Source of the DNA: Companilactobacillus alimentarius DSM 20249
Lineage (GTDB): Bacteria > Bacillota > Bacilli > Lactobacillales > Lactobacillaceae
DNA: 64,000 bases
Direction of reading: 5' to 3'
Assembly: GCF_002849895.1 (NCBI RefSeq)
Contig: NZ_CP018867.1
Location: forward strand, 930,001-994,000
The translations under genes were made by a program, and so were the position numbers. Shown here piece by piece: positions 1-8,296 of the stretch. Numbering within the stretch: position 1 is the first letter of the stretch; every line of letters begins with the position of its first letter. The notes beneath the pieces were generated by a model that searched no databases, had not been told where the DNA came from, and was given only the letters and a program-made list of their open reading frames with translations.

Positions 1-543
1 AGTATTTTCAGCTTCTTTTAACTGATATTCAAAATTAATATTAGAGCCATCACCTATCGTTAACCAATTGGCTGGCGTTTGCTGCAACTGATAATTCTTT
101 GACGTCTGATCTAAGACTTGACCATCAATCGTTAAGTGGTTACTACCACTGAGCAATTTCAAAGGAACATCGATCTTTTGTGTCTGATAACCCGTTTTAT
201 TTCCTGGTCTAAAAGAATAAAATTTCACACCATTTAAAGCCACTGTAATATCCGATGTCTGTCGATTAGCCAATTGTGAAACCTGATAATTGAGGTTAAA
301 AGTAACCTTTTTGACATCCCAATAATCCATCTTAGTGAAATACATATTTGCCTCAACGGACTTGCCAGACAAAGTAGTAATACTATTTTGAAATTGTTGT
401 GTATACGTCTGATTATCAGCTGCTTTTATTGTAGTAGGAGTCGATAACCATAAGGTTAATAAGAAAATCAAGCTCGTTAATAAAAGACTACTTATAACGT
501 TTTGTTTTATACCATTTGGCTTGTTTATGAAAGACTTGTTCAC
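1..543 (-). CDS. BcsB-like exopolysaccharide secretion subunit (N-terminal part, cut by window edge)
   Basis: An open frame of 181 codons runs off the left edge. It starts at GTG (541-543), 56 bases inside the preceding GT2 gene, with GGTGGGG about 7 bases upstream. The first ~45 residues are a basic stretch followed by a Leu/Ile-rich signal segment (SLLLTSLIFLLTLW) ending near TIKA. The mature part has repeated DITVALNG, IDVPLKLL and LTIDG strands, like the jelly-roll/carbohydrate-binding modules of the cellulose-synthase subunit BcsB (YdaN in Bacillus, PssD in Listeria). Its place just after a BcsA-like synthase supports this. In that family the protein sits at the outer membrane face and guides the growing glycan. 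The C-terminal part is not visible. An alternative TTG start at 471 has no ribosome binding site. Confidence 0.7.
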   Translation of the reverse strand, partial: MNKSFINKPNGIKQNVISSLLLTSLIFLLTLWLSTPTTIKAADNQTYTQQFQNSITTLSGKSVEANMYFTKMDYWDVKKVTFNLNYQVSQLANRQTSDITVALNGVKFYSFRPGNKTGYQTQKIDVPLKLLSGSNHLTIDGQVLDQTSKNYQLQQTPANWLTIGDGSNINFEYQLKEAENT

Positions 544-1720
544 GAATATACCCCACCATTCCATATGCAGCTACCGCTAGCCACATTTGACTATAAACTA
601 AATACATAAAAATAATTAATAACAAATTACTAAAAGTCAATTCGCCACGTTCAGTTGTTATCGTTACAAAAGTACTGATTACAAACATTAATACCGCAAA
701 TAACCACAAGTAATTGCTGAATCCTTGTAGATTCGAATGAACGATTCCTGCAACCGACAATACAAAGACGGAATCAGATAAAACTAAAGACGTCATCAAT
801 AGGAAATAAATTGTCAAAAAATACAATAGGTCGAATCGAATCGGCCGGCCTTTTTTCTGAAATAGTAATTTAGCATTCTTTATAATGACATAAATATTTC
901 CCTTGACCCAACGTGTCCGCTGATGGAACCAAACGTCTAAAGTTTGAGGTTCCTGTTCCCAAGTAACTGCTCGAGGTTGAAATTTGATTCGATACCCCAT
1001 TTGATAAATTCGAAAACTGATTTCAGTATCTTCTGCTAAAGCTTTAACATCCCAACCACCGACTTTTTCAATCACACTACGTCTAATCACATAGTTAGTT
1101 CCAGGAATTGTACAAAGGTGAAATAATTGCTGTCTGCCAGCCTGTGCCATCCATTGAAAAGATAACGTTTCAATATTAATAAAGCGAGTAAGCAAGGTGG
1201 CATTTTTGTTACGTGTTCTAAACTTTCCAATTACAGCCGCCAAACGGTCATTACCCAACAATTCAGCTACGAGAATTCGTAAAGCTCCATGCTCAGGCGT
1301 ATTGTCCGCATCATAAATTGAAATTAAGCTTCCTTTAGCTTTAGTTAATCCGATGTTTAAAGCGTTGGATTTACCTTTACCACCAGTAATATTATCTGTA
1401 TTGATCACTTTGAGTCGGTGGCTTCCAAATTGATCCTGTAAGTTTTTCAATAAATCTGCTGAATTGTCGCTTGAATTGTCATTGATAACGATAACTTCAT
1501 AACGATCTTGAGGATAATCAAAACTAAGTAATGACAAGACTGTCTTGACGATTACGATACCTTCGTTGTGAGCAGGTACTAAGATCGAAACAAAGGGTGG
1601 ATCTTTCGGTAACTTTGGATCCGGCTTAGAAATATGGCGCAAATACCACGTATAGCCGGCTACTGTCAAAATTAGATTGACGACCAAGGTCCCCCAAATT
1701 GAAATCACAGCGACCATCAA
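488..1720 (-). CDS. BcsA-like processive glycosyltransferase family 2 (YdaM/PssC type)
   Basis: A 410-residue membrane GT2 enzyme that would polymerise a sugar-nucleotide donor into exopolysaccharide and extrude it through its own membrane segments. Visible motifs are PAHNE (~50), NDNSSDNS with D81, DAD (137-139), AEDTE with D231 and the processive-synthase signature QRTRW (267-271). There is one N-terminal membrane helix (~5-24) and about three C-terminal ones (~300-385). No PilZ domain is present, so any c-di-GMP control would need a separate receptor, as in Bacillus and Listeria. It follows the DUF2334 gene by about 37 bases and overlaps the BcsB-like gene. The first in-frame TTG (1720) and ATG (1717) lack a Shine-Dalgarno sequence. 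The only good one (AAGGAAGTGA) fits an ATT codon at 1741, so the true start is unsure. Confidence 0.88.
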   Translation of the reverse strand: MMVAVISIWGTLVVNLILTVAGYTWYLRHISKPDPKLPKDPPFVSILVPAHNEGIVIVKTVLSLLSFDYPQDRYEVIVINDNSSDNSADLLKNLQDQFGSHRLKVINTDNITGGKGKSNALNIGLTKAKGSLISIYDADNTPEHGALRILVAELLGNDRLAAVIGKFRTRNKNATLLTRFINIETLSFQWMAQAGRQQLFHLCTIPGTNYVIRRSVIEKVGGWDVKALAEDTEISFRIYQMGYRIKFQPRAVTWEQEPQTLDVWFHQRTRWVKGNIYVIIKNAKLLFQKKGRPIRFDLLYFLTIYFLLMTSLVLSDSVFVLSVAGIVHSNLQGFSNYLWLFAVLMFVISTFVTITTERGELTFSNLLLIIFMYLVYSQMWLAVAAYGMVGYIREQVFHKQAKWYKTKRYK

Positions 1721-1757
1721 AAAGAAATCTAGGACTGAAATAGTATCACTTCCTTAA

Positions 1758-3314
1758 CTAACGTCTGAATCTATTCCAATAGACTTTTTGTCCAATAAAA
1801 ATAAAAATCAATAAAATAATCATAATTATGACAAAGAAAACCGCTAAGATATGTCCTTGCACTTTGAAATAATTACTAAAGAGTGAAGTTGGCTTACCAT
1901 CTGAAAATTGCTTATTCAAGTTAGAACTAGCCGATCGAATCTCTTCAACTTTCCCATTAACAATATAGGAACCGTGATTGTATTGCAATGAGGTAGTTTC
2001 TGTACTTATTTTACTACTTAACCCAGAATCCACCGGGTCATACCAACTCAGTGGCAAACTCTTAATTTCTGATTCCACATGCTCCAATTCCTTTTGTGTA
2101 TAAGGCATTGGGATACTCAATGATGTCGGAATGGGAAATGTAGTCGTATCGCTTTTTTTAACATTATTTAAGGATGTCGCCGGCATCGAAAAATAACTTT
2201 GTTTAGAAATTTGCGAATTATTATCCTGATTCACATAGGTAACTTTTTGTCCATCGGGCAACAATAGCCAATGATCAGCGTATTTCAACGAATTGCTCCG
2301 TAAAATCTTATCCTGATTCCAAAATCCTTCTGCACTAACACCAACTGGAAAAACTTGTTGTCTAGCTAAACTAACAATATAAGTTAGAAAATCTCGATTC
2401 AGAATTTGTCCATCCGTGTCCGAGCCTGAACTAACTGTCGGCATTTGTAAGAAAATAACGCCACCACGATTCTCAACATTTCTTAACACTGCTGTAAAAC
2501 ACTCAAATGCTTTCATGCCAGTATTCTCACTCACAGAAGTCATGCTGATTGCAAATGGAATATCCATTTTGTAAAGAAAGCGACTCAATTTATCTAAAGT
2601 CTCCAAATTGGAATAGGGTGACACATTGCTAATAGTCAACAACGGTTGAAATTTCCCAGTCTTTCCAAAAAGCTGTGCGATCATCTGAGTTTGAACAATC
2701 ATACTTAATCCTTTGTGCGTAAAGAAGGGTAAATACCCCTGTTTACCATTAATGTAACCAAACGGATAAGTCTTTTGATCTTCTTGTTGCGTCATTAGGG
2801 TTCCAATTTGTTGTGATTGAGCATTTTTCTTAGTAATCACTGTAATACTTTGCTTAAAGGGTAATGTCTCTTGATTGTCAGATGATTGCAAAATCAATTG
2901 CTGTTGATAAATCTTTTTTACTTTAACTCCTAATTGACTCGCTTCTGTGGCGGTAAGATTTTCTCCGATATGTAATTTAATACCGGAAAACTTGTCCCTA
3001 TCTGCAACGAAATTTTGATTTATCAAACCGACTTGACGCCAATTGATCATTGTTATTACACCTAAATAATTTTTATTCAACATACCTTTTTTATAATCCG
3101 CTTGTTGAACTGTTTTAACTTGTAGATTCATACTCGTCAAACTACGCTGCAAAGCATCCACATTTTTCTTATCGGATCGAACATCATTTTGAGAATCATA
3201 AACTAACAAGACTCGATCACTAGTCGTAGAAGCCTCAATCACTTGAGTTTTCCCCATCACTAAACCAAAAAATAGCAAACTCACAATAAACATCAATGAT
3301 TTAATTTTATTCAC
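1758..3314 (-). CDS. DUF2334-type secreted/membrane protein of exopolysaccharide operon (YdaL-like)
   Basis: About 518 residues: an N-terminal signal/anchor (IKSLMFIVSLLFFGLVMG), a long extracytoplasmic region and a C-terminal membrane helix (ILAVFFVIIMIILLIFIFIG) followed by basic residues. The extracellular region resembles the polysaccharide-deacetylase-like DUF2334 fold, with DRVLLVYDSQND at the start and a later ISNVSPYSNLETL segment. In Bacillus ydaL and Listeria pss loci a protein of this kind accompanies the BcsA/BcsB pair, and its exact reaction is not settled. The GTG at 3314 is preferred because AAAGGAG lies 9 bases upstream; it overlaps the end of the upstream gene by 8 bases (GTGAATAA). 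An ATG at 3323 touches the same ribosome binding site and is less likely. Confidence 0.72.
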   Translation of the reverse strand: MNKIKSLMFIVSLLFFGLVMGKTQVIEASTTSDRVLLVYDSQNDVRSDKKNVDALQRSLTSMNLQVKTVQQADYKKGMLNKNYLGVITMINWRQVGLINQNFVADRDKFSGIKLHIGENLTATEASQLGVKVKKIYQQQLILQSSDNQETLPFKQSITVITKKNAQSQQIGTLMTQQEDQKTYPFGYINGKQGYLPFFTHKGLSMIVQTQMIAQLFGKTGKFQPLLTISNVSPYSNLETLDKLSRFLYKMDIPFAISMTSVSENTGMKAFECFTAVLRNVENRGGVIFLQMPTVSSGSDTDGQILNRDFLTYIVSLARQQVFPVGVSAEGFWNQDKILRSNSLKYADHWLLLPDGQKVTYVNQDNNSQISKQSYFSMPATSLNNVKKSDTTTFPIPTSLSIPMPYTQKELEHVESEIKSLPLSWYDPVDSGLSSKISTETTSLQYNHGSYIVNGKVEEIRSASSNLNKQFSDGKPTSLFSNYFKVQGHILAVFFVIIMIILLIFIFIGQKVYWNRFRR

Positions 3315-4806
3315 GAGCCTCATCTCCTTTGGTATTCCACAATGTATGATTGAAAAGATCAGATACAAACATCAGTAATGACATATTCAAGCTAACCGGT
3401 ACCAAGAAAAGATGCTTGGCCAAATCAGCATCGCCATCACCAATAATCGAAACGATTGGGACAAAAATCACGATTGTCATCAATCCAAAAATTAAAAAGA
3501 AGCGCAAAATTCCCATGTAGCGTTTTGCCTTGATATCTAAATAAAAACCTACACTGTAGACAGAAATAAAACCAATTGCTAATAAACAGTCAAAAGCATA
3601 TTTACCAGGAAAAAAGGCCCCCATAAACGAGCTATAAGCCGTAAAGGTTTTCAGCTGTTCGCCTGGCTTATGTCCACTTTTTCTCACAAAATCTCCTACG
3701 GCCCTAGGTTGGACTGCCGTAATATCCTTAGCCGCTACATCTAATAAATTATTGAACTGTTTCAAATTGGAAGCATAGTAACGAATGACCCAGCCAAAGC
3801 CAGTCTTATCCATCAAGTGTTTTTTGACATACTTACTGCTTGGATCCAATGTAGCATAATCTTTAGAATAATAATTTTCCCCTCGCATCAAAGCAAATTG
3901 TCCATCAACACCACCATGTTCAACTTTTTTAGTAGGGTCACCTGTTTCCAAAAGAACACCATGAGAAAAGGTTTGAAAAGTATTGGCCCCAACGATTTCT
4001 GATCCAATTGATTTATAAATTCCTATTCCCGACATCAGAACTAAGACGATTCCTAAAGCGGTCGCCATCCTTCTGGCCTTAAAGTTTGGCAAAAACATAA
4101 TTCCAATTGCCACTACGCCGAAACTTAAAGCTAAAGGCGCATTTTGCTGTTTATTGGTTATTAACAAAATAGTCGAAATAAAAAATAGAAAAGTCATCGG
4201 CCATCTTCTTGAATAAACATTTCTCGCCAAGGAAATGATTGAAGCACACAAATAAAGCATAAATATTAACATCCCTGGTTCAGCGAAAAATGAATTAAAA
4301 TACAACGTATAAGCTGAATCTGCAAAAATAAAAACAATCAAGAAAGCCATGACGTAGCTTTTTATTCTCCGATATGGATGAACAAAAGCATTGGTTAATA
4401 AATAGATCCCACCTAAATAAAATAGATAGTAAACTAAACCCATGAAGCGAATATCAAAAATGGTTCTACTATAAAATAATTTATTTAGAAATAATGCTAT
4501 TTGAATAAACAATGATTGTGAAGATAATACCGCAATATTATTTTCATTAAAATATTGCATAATACCAAACTTTGGAATGACATAATCACTGTACTGACTG
4601 TAATTAGTTGGTAGTCGATAAATTCCATTGCCTAAAATTGAACGATAGAAATCACCATTGTCAGCCAATCCATGGATCGGTGGGACAAATAAAATAATTC
4701 CACTAATAACTGCCGCTAAAATCGTGGCAAATAGGGCTGGGGAAATTACGTTAGAAAATTTTTTCAAAAAACTATATATATATTTTCTCAATGATCTCAT
4801 CCTCAA
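3307..4806 (-). CDS. Polytopic membrane protein of exopolysaccharide operon, possible GT-C glycosyltransferase
   Basis: A 499-residue, strongly hydrophobic protein with roughly 10-12 membrane helices. The first periplasm-facing loop carries LADNGDFYRSILGNG with acidic residues at 49 and 52. This is the position where GT-C glycosyltransferases place a catalytic acidic residue; that parallel is inference. It lies second in the operon, after the GH8 gene and before the DUF2334 gene, where Bacillus has the degenerate GGDEF receptor YdaK. No GGDEF or other cytoplasmic domain is visible here. Start is TTG at 4806 (overlapping the preceding TGA) or ATG at 4800; neither has an ideal Shine-Dalgarno sequence. 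It may add a side group or take part in export. Confidence 0.6.
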   Translation of the reverse strand: MRMRSLRKYIYSFLKKFSNVISPALFATILAAVISGIILFVPPIHGLADNGDFYRSILGNGIYRLPTNYSQYSDYVIPKFGIMQYFNENNIAVLSSQSLFIQIALFLNKLFYSRTIFDIRFMGLVYYLFYLGGIYLLTNAFVHPYRRIKSYVMAFLIVFIFADSAYTLYFNSFFAEPGMLIFMLYLCASIISLARNVYSRRWPMTFLFFISTILLITNKQQNAPLALSFGVVAIGIMFLPNFKARRMATALGIVLVLMSGIGIYKSIGSEIVGANTFQTFSHGVLLETGDPTKKVEHGGVDGQFALMRGENYYSKDYATLDPSSKYVKKHLMDKTGFGWVIRYYASNLKQFNNLLDVAAKDITAVQPRAVGDFVRKSGHKPGEQLKTFTAYSSFMGAFFPGKYAFDCLLAIGFISVYSVGFYLDIKAKRYMGILRFFLIFGLMTIVIFVPIVSIIGDGDADLAKHLFLVPVSLNMSLLMFVSDLFNHTLWNTKGDEARE

Positions 4807-5921
4807 TATCTTGCTGCTAATAAAGTCGTTAAATTATTAAATGAATAGGCTTCGTTTTGATGTTTGATACCTATTCCACCATAAATATCTGATTTTTTAT
4901 CCTTAACCTGATATTTCCAAACCAATTTCATCGTTTGACGATACATTTTTTTATCACCTTGAGTAGCAAATATCATTGCAGCAATGGCATAGCTACCAGC
5001 TGAATGCGACCGACTAACCACGTTTCCATTGACTGAATAACTATTATATAAAGTGTTATTTTTAACTTGCTGTTCTAACCAATTTAACGAAACTTTCTTT
5101 ATTTTGCCAATCTCAGCTAAATGCAATAATGTCTCCATTGCCTCAGAAGTATTCAAATCGGCATCGCTGTACGATTTACTTTGCCAATTATAGCTTGAGG
5201 AATAGAGAGGGAAAGCATCGCCTAGGTAGCCATCCTTGACCACTGCTAATTGCTTTTGATACATTTTCTTTTGCTTAGTAGTAGTTTCAAAATATTTCAA
5301 AGTCAAAAAGTCATAGTAAGCTAATGAACCCTCTACACTGGCTTTTTTTGTTCCCACATCATAGAAACTAGCAATTTTACCATTACTCATCGTATTCTTT
5401 GCCAGCATAGCGAACCTAGTAGCTGCTTCCTTTTTAAAAGTTTTATTTCCAGTTTCGTCGGCATAGATCTGCAAGGCTTTAATAATCCTTAAATCATCCA
5501 GAGTCGCATTGACGTCGAATTTTTTATTAGTTGATGGCGTGTAACGATAACTAAATTGCGTTTTTTGATCAAAAGTCTTCTTAGTGGCACGATAAAACTT
5601 TCTAAAATCACTATATTTATGATTATAAGCAAGATATTGCAACCACATTCCTGAAGATTCAGAGAGTAATTCATGACCACGAGCGACATCCTTTTCATAG
5701 GATTGCTTTCTATAATTGGTATAAATCCCCTTTTTAGTCAACATCTTATTTTCAATAAATGCTTTTAACTTCTTTTCATTAGTTGAATAATTGCCATAAT
5801 CTGATTTTTCGACAAAATCACTTTTACCACTGGGAATAGTCACTTTTACATCTTGTTTACTACAACCCATTAAAGTGAAAAAAATCAAAATCATAGCCAC
5901 GGTTTGTAATTTTTTTTTCAA
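4803..5921 (-). CDS. Glycoside hydrolase family 8-like lipoprotein (YdaJ/PssZ-type)
   Basis: About 372 residues. A TTG start at 5921 is chosen because GGAGG lies 7 bases upstream. A lipoprotein signal ends in LMGC-SK (lipidated Cys20). The mature domain has GH8-like features: an SESSGMW segment holding the presumed acid catalyst Glu88, then ATLDDLRI with Asp142-143, and alternating amphipathic helices as expected for an (alpha/alpha)6 barrel. In ydaJKLMN and pss loci this enzyme trims or releases the nascent glycan outside the membrane. It is the first gene of the minus-strand operon, and a 4-base overlap couples it to the next gene. Which glycan it cuts cannot be read from sequence. Confidence 0.75.
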   Translation of the reverse strand: MKKKLQTVAMILIFFTLMGCSKQDVKVTIPSGKSDFVEKSDYGNYSTNEKKLKAFIENKMLTKKGIYTNYRKQSYEKDVARGHELLSESSGMWLQYLAYNHKYSDFRKFYRATKKTFDQKTQFSYRYTPSTNKKFDVNATLDDLRIIKALQIYADETGNKTFKKEAATRFAMLAKNTMSNGKIASFYDVGTKKASVEGSLAYYDFLTLKYFETTTKQKKMYQKQLAVVKDGYLGDAFPLYSSSYNWQSKSYSDADLNTSEAMETLLHLAEIGKIKKVSLNWLEQQVKNNTLYNSYSVNGNVVSRSHSAGSYAIAAMIFATQGDKKMYRQTMKLVWKYQVKDKKSDIYGGIGIKHQNEAYSFNNLTTLLAARY

Positions 5922-6096
5922 GCTTTTCCCTCCACTACTAAACAAATTTAGCTTAATACATCTGTCTTGCCTTTAATAGTTTTTTACAACCAACTTGAAG
6001 GTTTGTCTTTAATTTAGTTTATTCTAACTTAATTATAATATTTTCGGGATTAATTTTTTATTTTTGTTATAATCAAACTTAAGAGGGGGCGCTTTC

Positions 6097-6378
6097 ATGA
6101 GTATAAATATTAATTTAATAAATGGAGAAAGTATCAAAATTAATGAAGATACTTATATCGTTGCTTGGAAATATCAATCATCACTAATGGCCAGCAATGC
6201 CGATCACTACTATCTTGACTGTATCTTTAAGGGAAATTTTGAAGATGGTAAAGTTACCGAAGATGACGAAGAAAACAAGCTTGAAGGTTTAATCAGTGCC
6301 GCTGATTGGATTTCAATTGGCAAGGGAAATAAGAACTCGCTCAAAACTACAGCTGTTTTAAGTATTACCAGAAATTAA
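6097..6378 (+). CDS. Small acidic protein of unknown function
   Basis: 93 residues with no family I recognise. It is acidic, with a DGKVTEDDEENK stretch in the middle, and has no signal peptide or membrane helix, so it is probably cytoplasmic. An AGAGGGGG ribosome binding site lies 7 bases before the ATG, and a -10-like TATAAT is at 6068-6073 without an obvious -35. It is a monocistronic gene, divergent from the exopolysaccharide operon, and ends in a clear terminator at 6381-6410. The bases over the start region (CGCTTTCA) resemble half of a catabolite-responsive element, which may be chance. Confidence 0.65.
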   Translation: MSININLINGESIKINEDTYIVAWKYQSSLMASNADHYYLDCIFKGNFEDGKVTEDDEENKLEGLISAADWISIGKGNKNSLKTTAVLSITRN

Positions 6379-6380
6379 AA

Positions 6381-6410
6381 AAAGGTCTCAGCTTACGCTG
6401 AGACCTTTTC
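6381..6410 (+). terminator. Intrinsic terminator of the 93-aa gene
   Basis: A 12-base stem (AAAGGTCTCAGC pairing with GCTGAGACCTTT) with a TTAC loop, 2 bases after the stop codon, followed by a short T run. Confidence 0.85.
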
Positions 6411-6592
6411 TGCTCTCTGGGGGGAAAGCAGTAATCAGAATTTTGATTACGCTAAATCTTAACACGAAAAAAAGCTAATTTCCATAAAATAATTGAAAAC
6501 AAATAATTAATTATTTGCCAATTAAAGTACCTTTGAAGCGGTTTTCACAATATCGCACAGTCATCTTATAAAACTTTATTTTCTGTAAAAAC

Positions 6593-6647
6593 AAAAAAAG
6601 CACGAACAGTAATTAGTTAGAAATTAATTACTACTAATGCTTTTTTA
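6593..6647 (-). terminator. Intrinsic terminator of glnA
   Basis: Nested arms AAAAAAGCA / TGCTTTTTT enclose AGTAATTA / TAATTACT just past the glnA stop. The T run is on the minus-strand 3' side. The stretch between this site and 6411 holds one small inverted repeat (6431-6450, GTAATCA arms) and nothing else I can recognise. Confidence 0.75.
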
Positions 6648-6660
6648 TCAATCATTGAAA

Positions 6661-7989
6661 TTAATACTGTGACATATAAGTATCTCTTTCCCATTGTGAA
6701 ACAGTTTGTTGATATCTAGCCCATTCAGCGTTCTTAGCTGCAAACAAGCTATTAGTCAACTCCTTACCAAGGGATTGTTGAACATACTCATCTTTGCGGA
6801 GTGCTTTCAATGCATTGTGCAAAGTTGAAGGTAGATCAACAATACCTTCTTCGCGACGCTTGTCTTCTGACATTTCATAAATATTATCTTTAACTTCTGG
6901 CATTAAATCATAATTACTCTTAACGCCATCTAAACCTGCATCAAGGATACATGCAATAGCAAGGTATGGATTTGTTGTTGGGTCAACACTTCTCATTTCA
7001 ATACGTTTGGCCTTACCAGTTGCAGCAGGTACACGGATCAATGGTGAACGGTTCTTACTTGACCAGGCAATATACGTAGGTGCTTCATAACCTGGAACTA
7101 AACGTTTATATGAATTAACAGTAGGATTATTTACAGCTGTAAGAGCACGTGCATGTTTCAAAACGCCACTCATAAACTCTTTAGCTGTGTCTGACAACAT
7201 ATCATCTTTAGTATCAAAGATATTTGTATCGCCATTAAACAATGACATATTGATATGCATTCCAGAACCATTAATACCCTGAACGGGTTTTGGCATGAAG
7301 GTTGCAAATAAACCATGTTTTCTAGCAATTGTTTTTACGACCAACTTAAAAGTCTCAATGCTATCCGCAGCTGATAAAGCATCTTGATACTTGAAATCAA
7401 TTTCTTGTTGTCCAGGAGCAACTTCGTGATGACTGGCTTCTACTTCAAAGCCCATCTTTTCTAATCCTAAAACTATATCTTTACGAACATTAACACCTAA
7501 ATCGACTGGTGAAAAATCAAAATAACTACCATCATCATTTAAATGAAGAGTTGGATTTCCTTGTTCGTCAGTATTGAATAAGAAGAATTCTGGTTCAGGT
7601 CCAATGTTGAAATGACTGTAACCCATATCTTGCATCTTCTTGATGATTCTCTTCAAATTAACTCGAGGATCGCCAGCAAATGGTGTGCCATCCGTTTCGT
7701 AAATATCACAGATCAAACGGGCAACTTTTCCATGTTCTTCGCCCCATGGGAAAATCAACCAAGTTGATAAATCTGGATGTAATAACATATCACTTTCTTC
7801 GATACGAGTAAATCCATCAATTGATGATCCATCGAAAGTAATCTTATTTGCAAGTACCTTATCCAATTGTGAAATAGGTACTTCAACATTTTTGATGATT
7901 CCATTGATATCTGTAAACATTAAACAAATAAATTCAACGTTTTCATCATTTGCCATTTTTGTAATATCTTCTGCAGTATAATGTTGCAT
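6661..7989 (-). CDS. glnA: Glutamine synthetase type I
   Basis: A 442-residue cytosolic enzyme making glutamine from glutamate, ammonia and ATP; it would form a dodecamer. Family motifs are present: DGSSIDGF near the N terminus, [11 protein letters not shown] for metal/ATP binding, NGSGMHI with the ammonia/glutamate site, and the [11 protein letters not shown] region. Length matches the Gram-positive GSI-alpha form, which is feedback regulated and not adenylylated. AGGAGTG lies 8 bases before the ATG. A strong promoter (TTGACA-17-TATTAT) sits at 8076-8104. In most lactobacilli and bacilli glnR precedes glnA; here the upstream neighbour is the divergent guaC. Palindromes over the promoter are candidate operators. 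Confidence 0.97.
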   Translation of the reverse strand: MQHYTAEDITKMANDENVEFICLMFTDINGIIKNVEVPISQLDKVLANKITFDGSSIDGFTRIEESDMLLHPDLSTWLIFPWGEEHGKVARLICDIYETDGTPFAGDPRVNLKRIIKKMQDMGYSHFNIGPEPEFFLFNTDEQGNPTLHLNDDGSYFDFSPVDLGVNVRKDIVLGLEKMGFEVEASHHEVAPGQQEIDFKYQDALSAADSIETFKLVVKTIARKHGLFATFMPKPVQGINGSGMHINMSLFNGDTNIFDTKDDMLSDTAKEFMSGVLKHARALTAVNNPTVNSYKRLVPGYEAPTYIAWSSKNRSPLIRVPAATGKAKRIEMRSVDPTTNPYLAIACILDAGLDGVKSNYDLMPEVKDNIYEMSEDKRREEGIVDLPSTLHNALKALRKDEYVQQSLGKELTNSLFAAKNAEWARYQQTVSQWERDTYMSQY

Positions 7990-8042
7990 TTTTTAGCCAC
8001 TCCTATTGTATATACCAATTTTTTGTAGACTTCTAATAAACG

Positions 8043-8068
8043 TTATTAATATACCGTTCTATTAATAA
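8043..8068. repeat. Inverted repeat at glnA transcription start
   Basis: Perfect 9-base arms TTATTAATA / TATTAATAA separated by 8 bases, lying just downstream of the glnA -10. Position suits a repressor operator or a 5' leader hairpin. Confidence 0.6.
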
Positions 8069-8075
8069 TAAGATG

Positions 8076-8104
8076 ATAATACCAATTCCATTTATCAGTG
8101 TCAA
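8076..8104 (-). promoter_or_regulatory. glnA promoter
   Basis: On the minus strand: TTGACA (8099-8104), 17-base spacer, TATTAT (8076-8081). A palindrome TCAAATA-tttc-TATTTGA (8101-8118) overlaps the -35. Confidence 0.85.
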
Positions 8105-8141
8105 ATATTTCTATTTGATTTCTTAATAAATTCAATAGCAA

Positions 8142-8159
8142 ATACAAATTATTTTGTAT
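8142..8159. repeat. 18-base palindrome between glnA and guaC
   Basis: ATACAAA-ttat-TTTGTAT is a perfect 7-base inverted repeat about 40 bases upstream of the glnA -35 and 45 bases upstream of the guaC -35. It does not match the GlnR/TnrA consensus TGTNA-N7-TNACA. A regulator site is inference. Confidence 0.5.
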
Positions 8160-8186
8160 ATGAAAATTCTATCACATTAATGAAAT

Positions 8187-8277
8187 TTGTTCGTAAATTA
8201 TATTTGACTTTTTTACTTTTCCCAGTTAAATTATATATACGAACGAAATAGAATATAAAAATAATAATTGTTCGTAA
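8187..8277. promoter_or_regulatory. Purine-box-like motifs before guaC
   Basis: An identical 10-mer TTGTTCGTAA occurs at 8187-8196 and 8268-8277, and ACGAACGAAA (opposite orientation) lies at 8239-8248. CGAA-type cores are the known recognition element of PurR in Gram-positive bacteria, and guaC belongs to purine salvage. The spacing differs from the Bacillus two-box arrangement, so the regulator is uncertain. Confidence 0.5.
8204..8232 (+). promoter_or_regulatory. guaC promoter
   Basis: TTGACT (8204-8209), 17-base spacer, TAAATT (8227-8232), about 65 bases before the start codon and between the purine-box-like motifs. Confidence 0.6.
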
Positions 8278-8296
8278 TTAATGGAGTGAATAATAC

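Noticed and set aside
6084..6097. cre-like bases over the ribosome binding site of the 93-aa gene
   Set aside because: The 3' half of the consensus is missing, and the G-rich part is explained by the Shine-Dalgarno sequence.
8142..8159. Possible GlnR operator
   Set aside because: The arms do not match TGTNA-N7-TNACA, so the palindrome is listed without naming a regulator.
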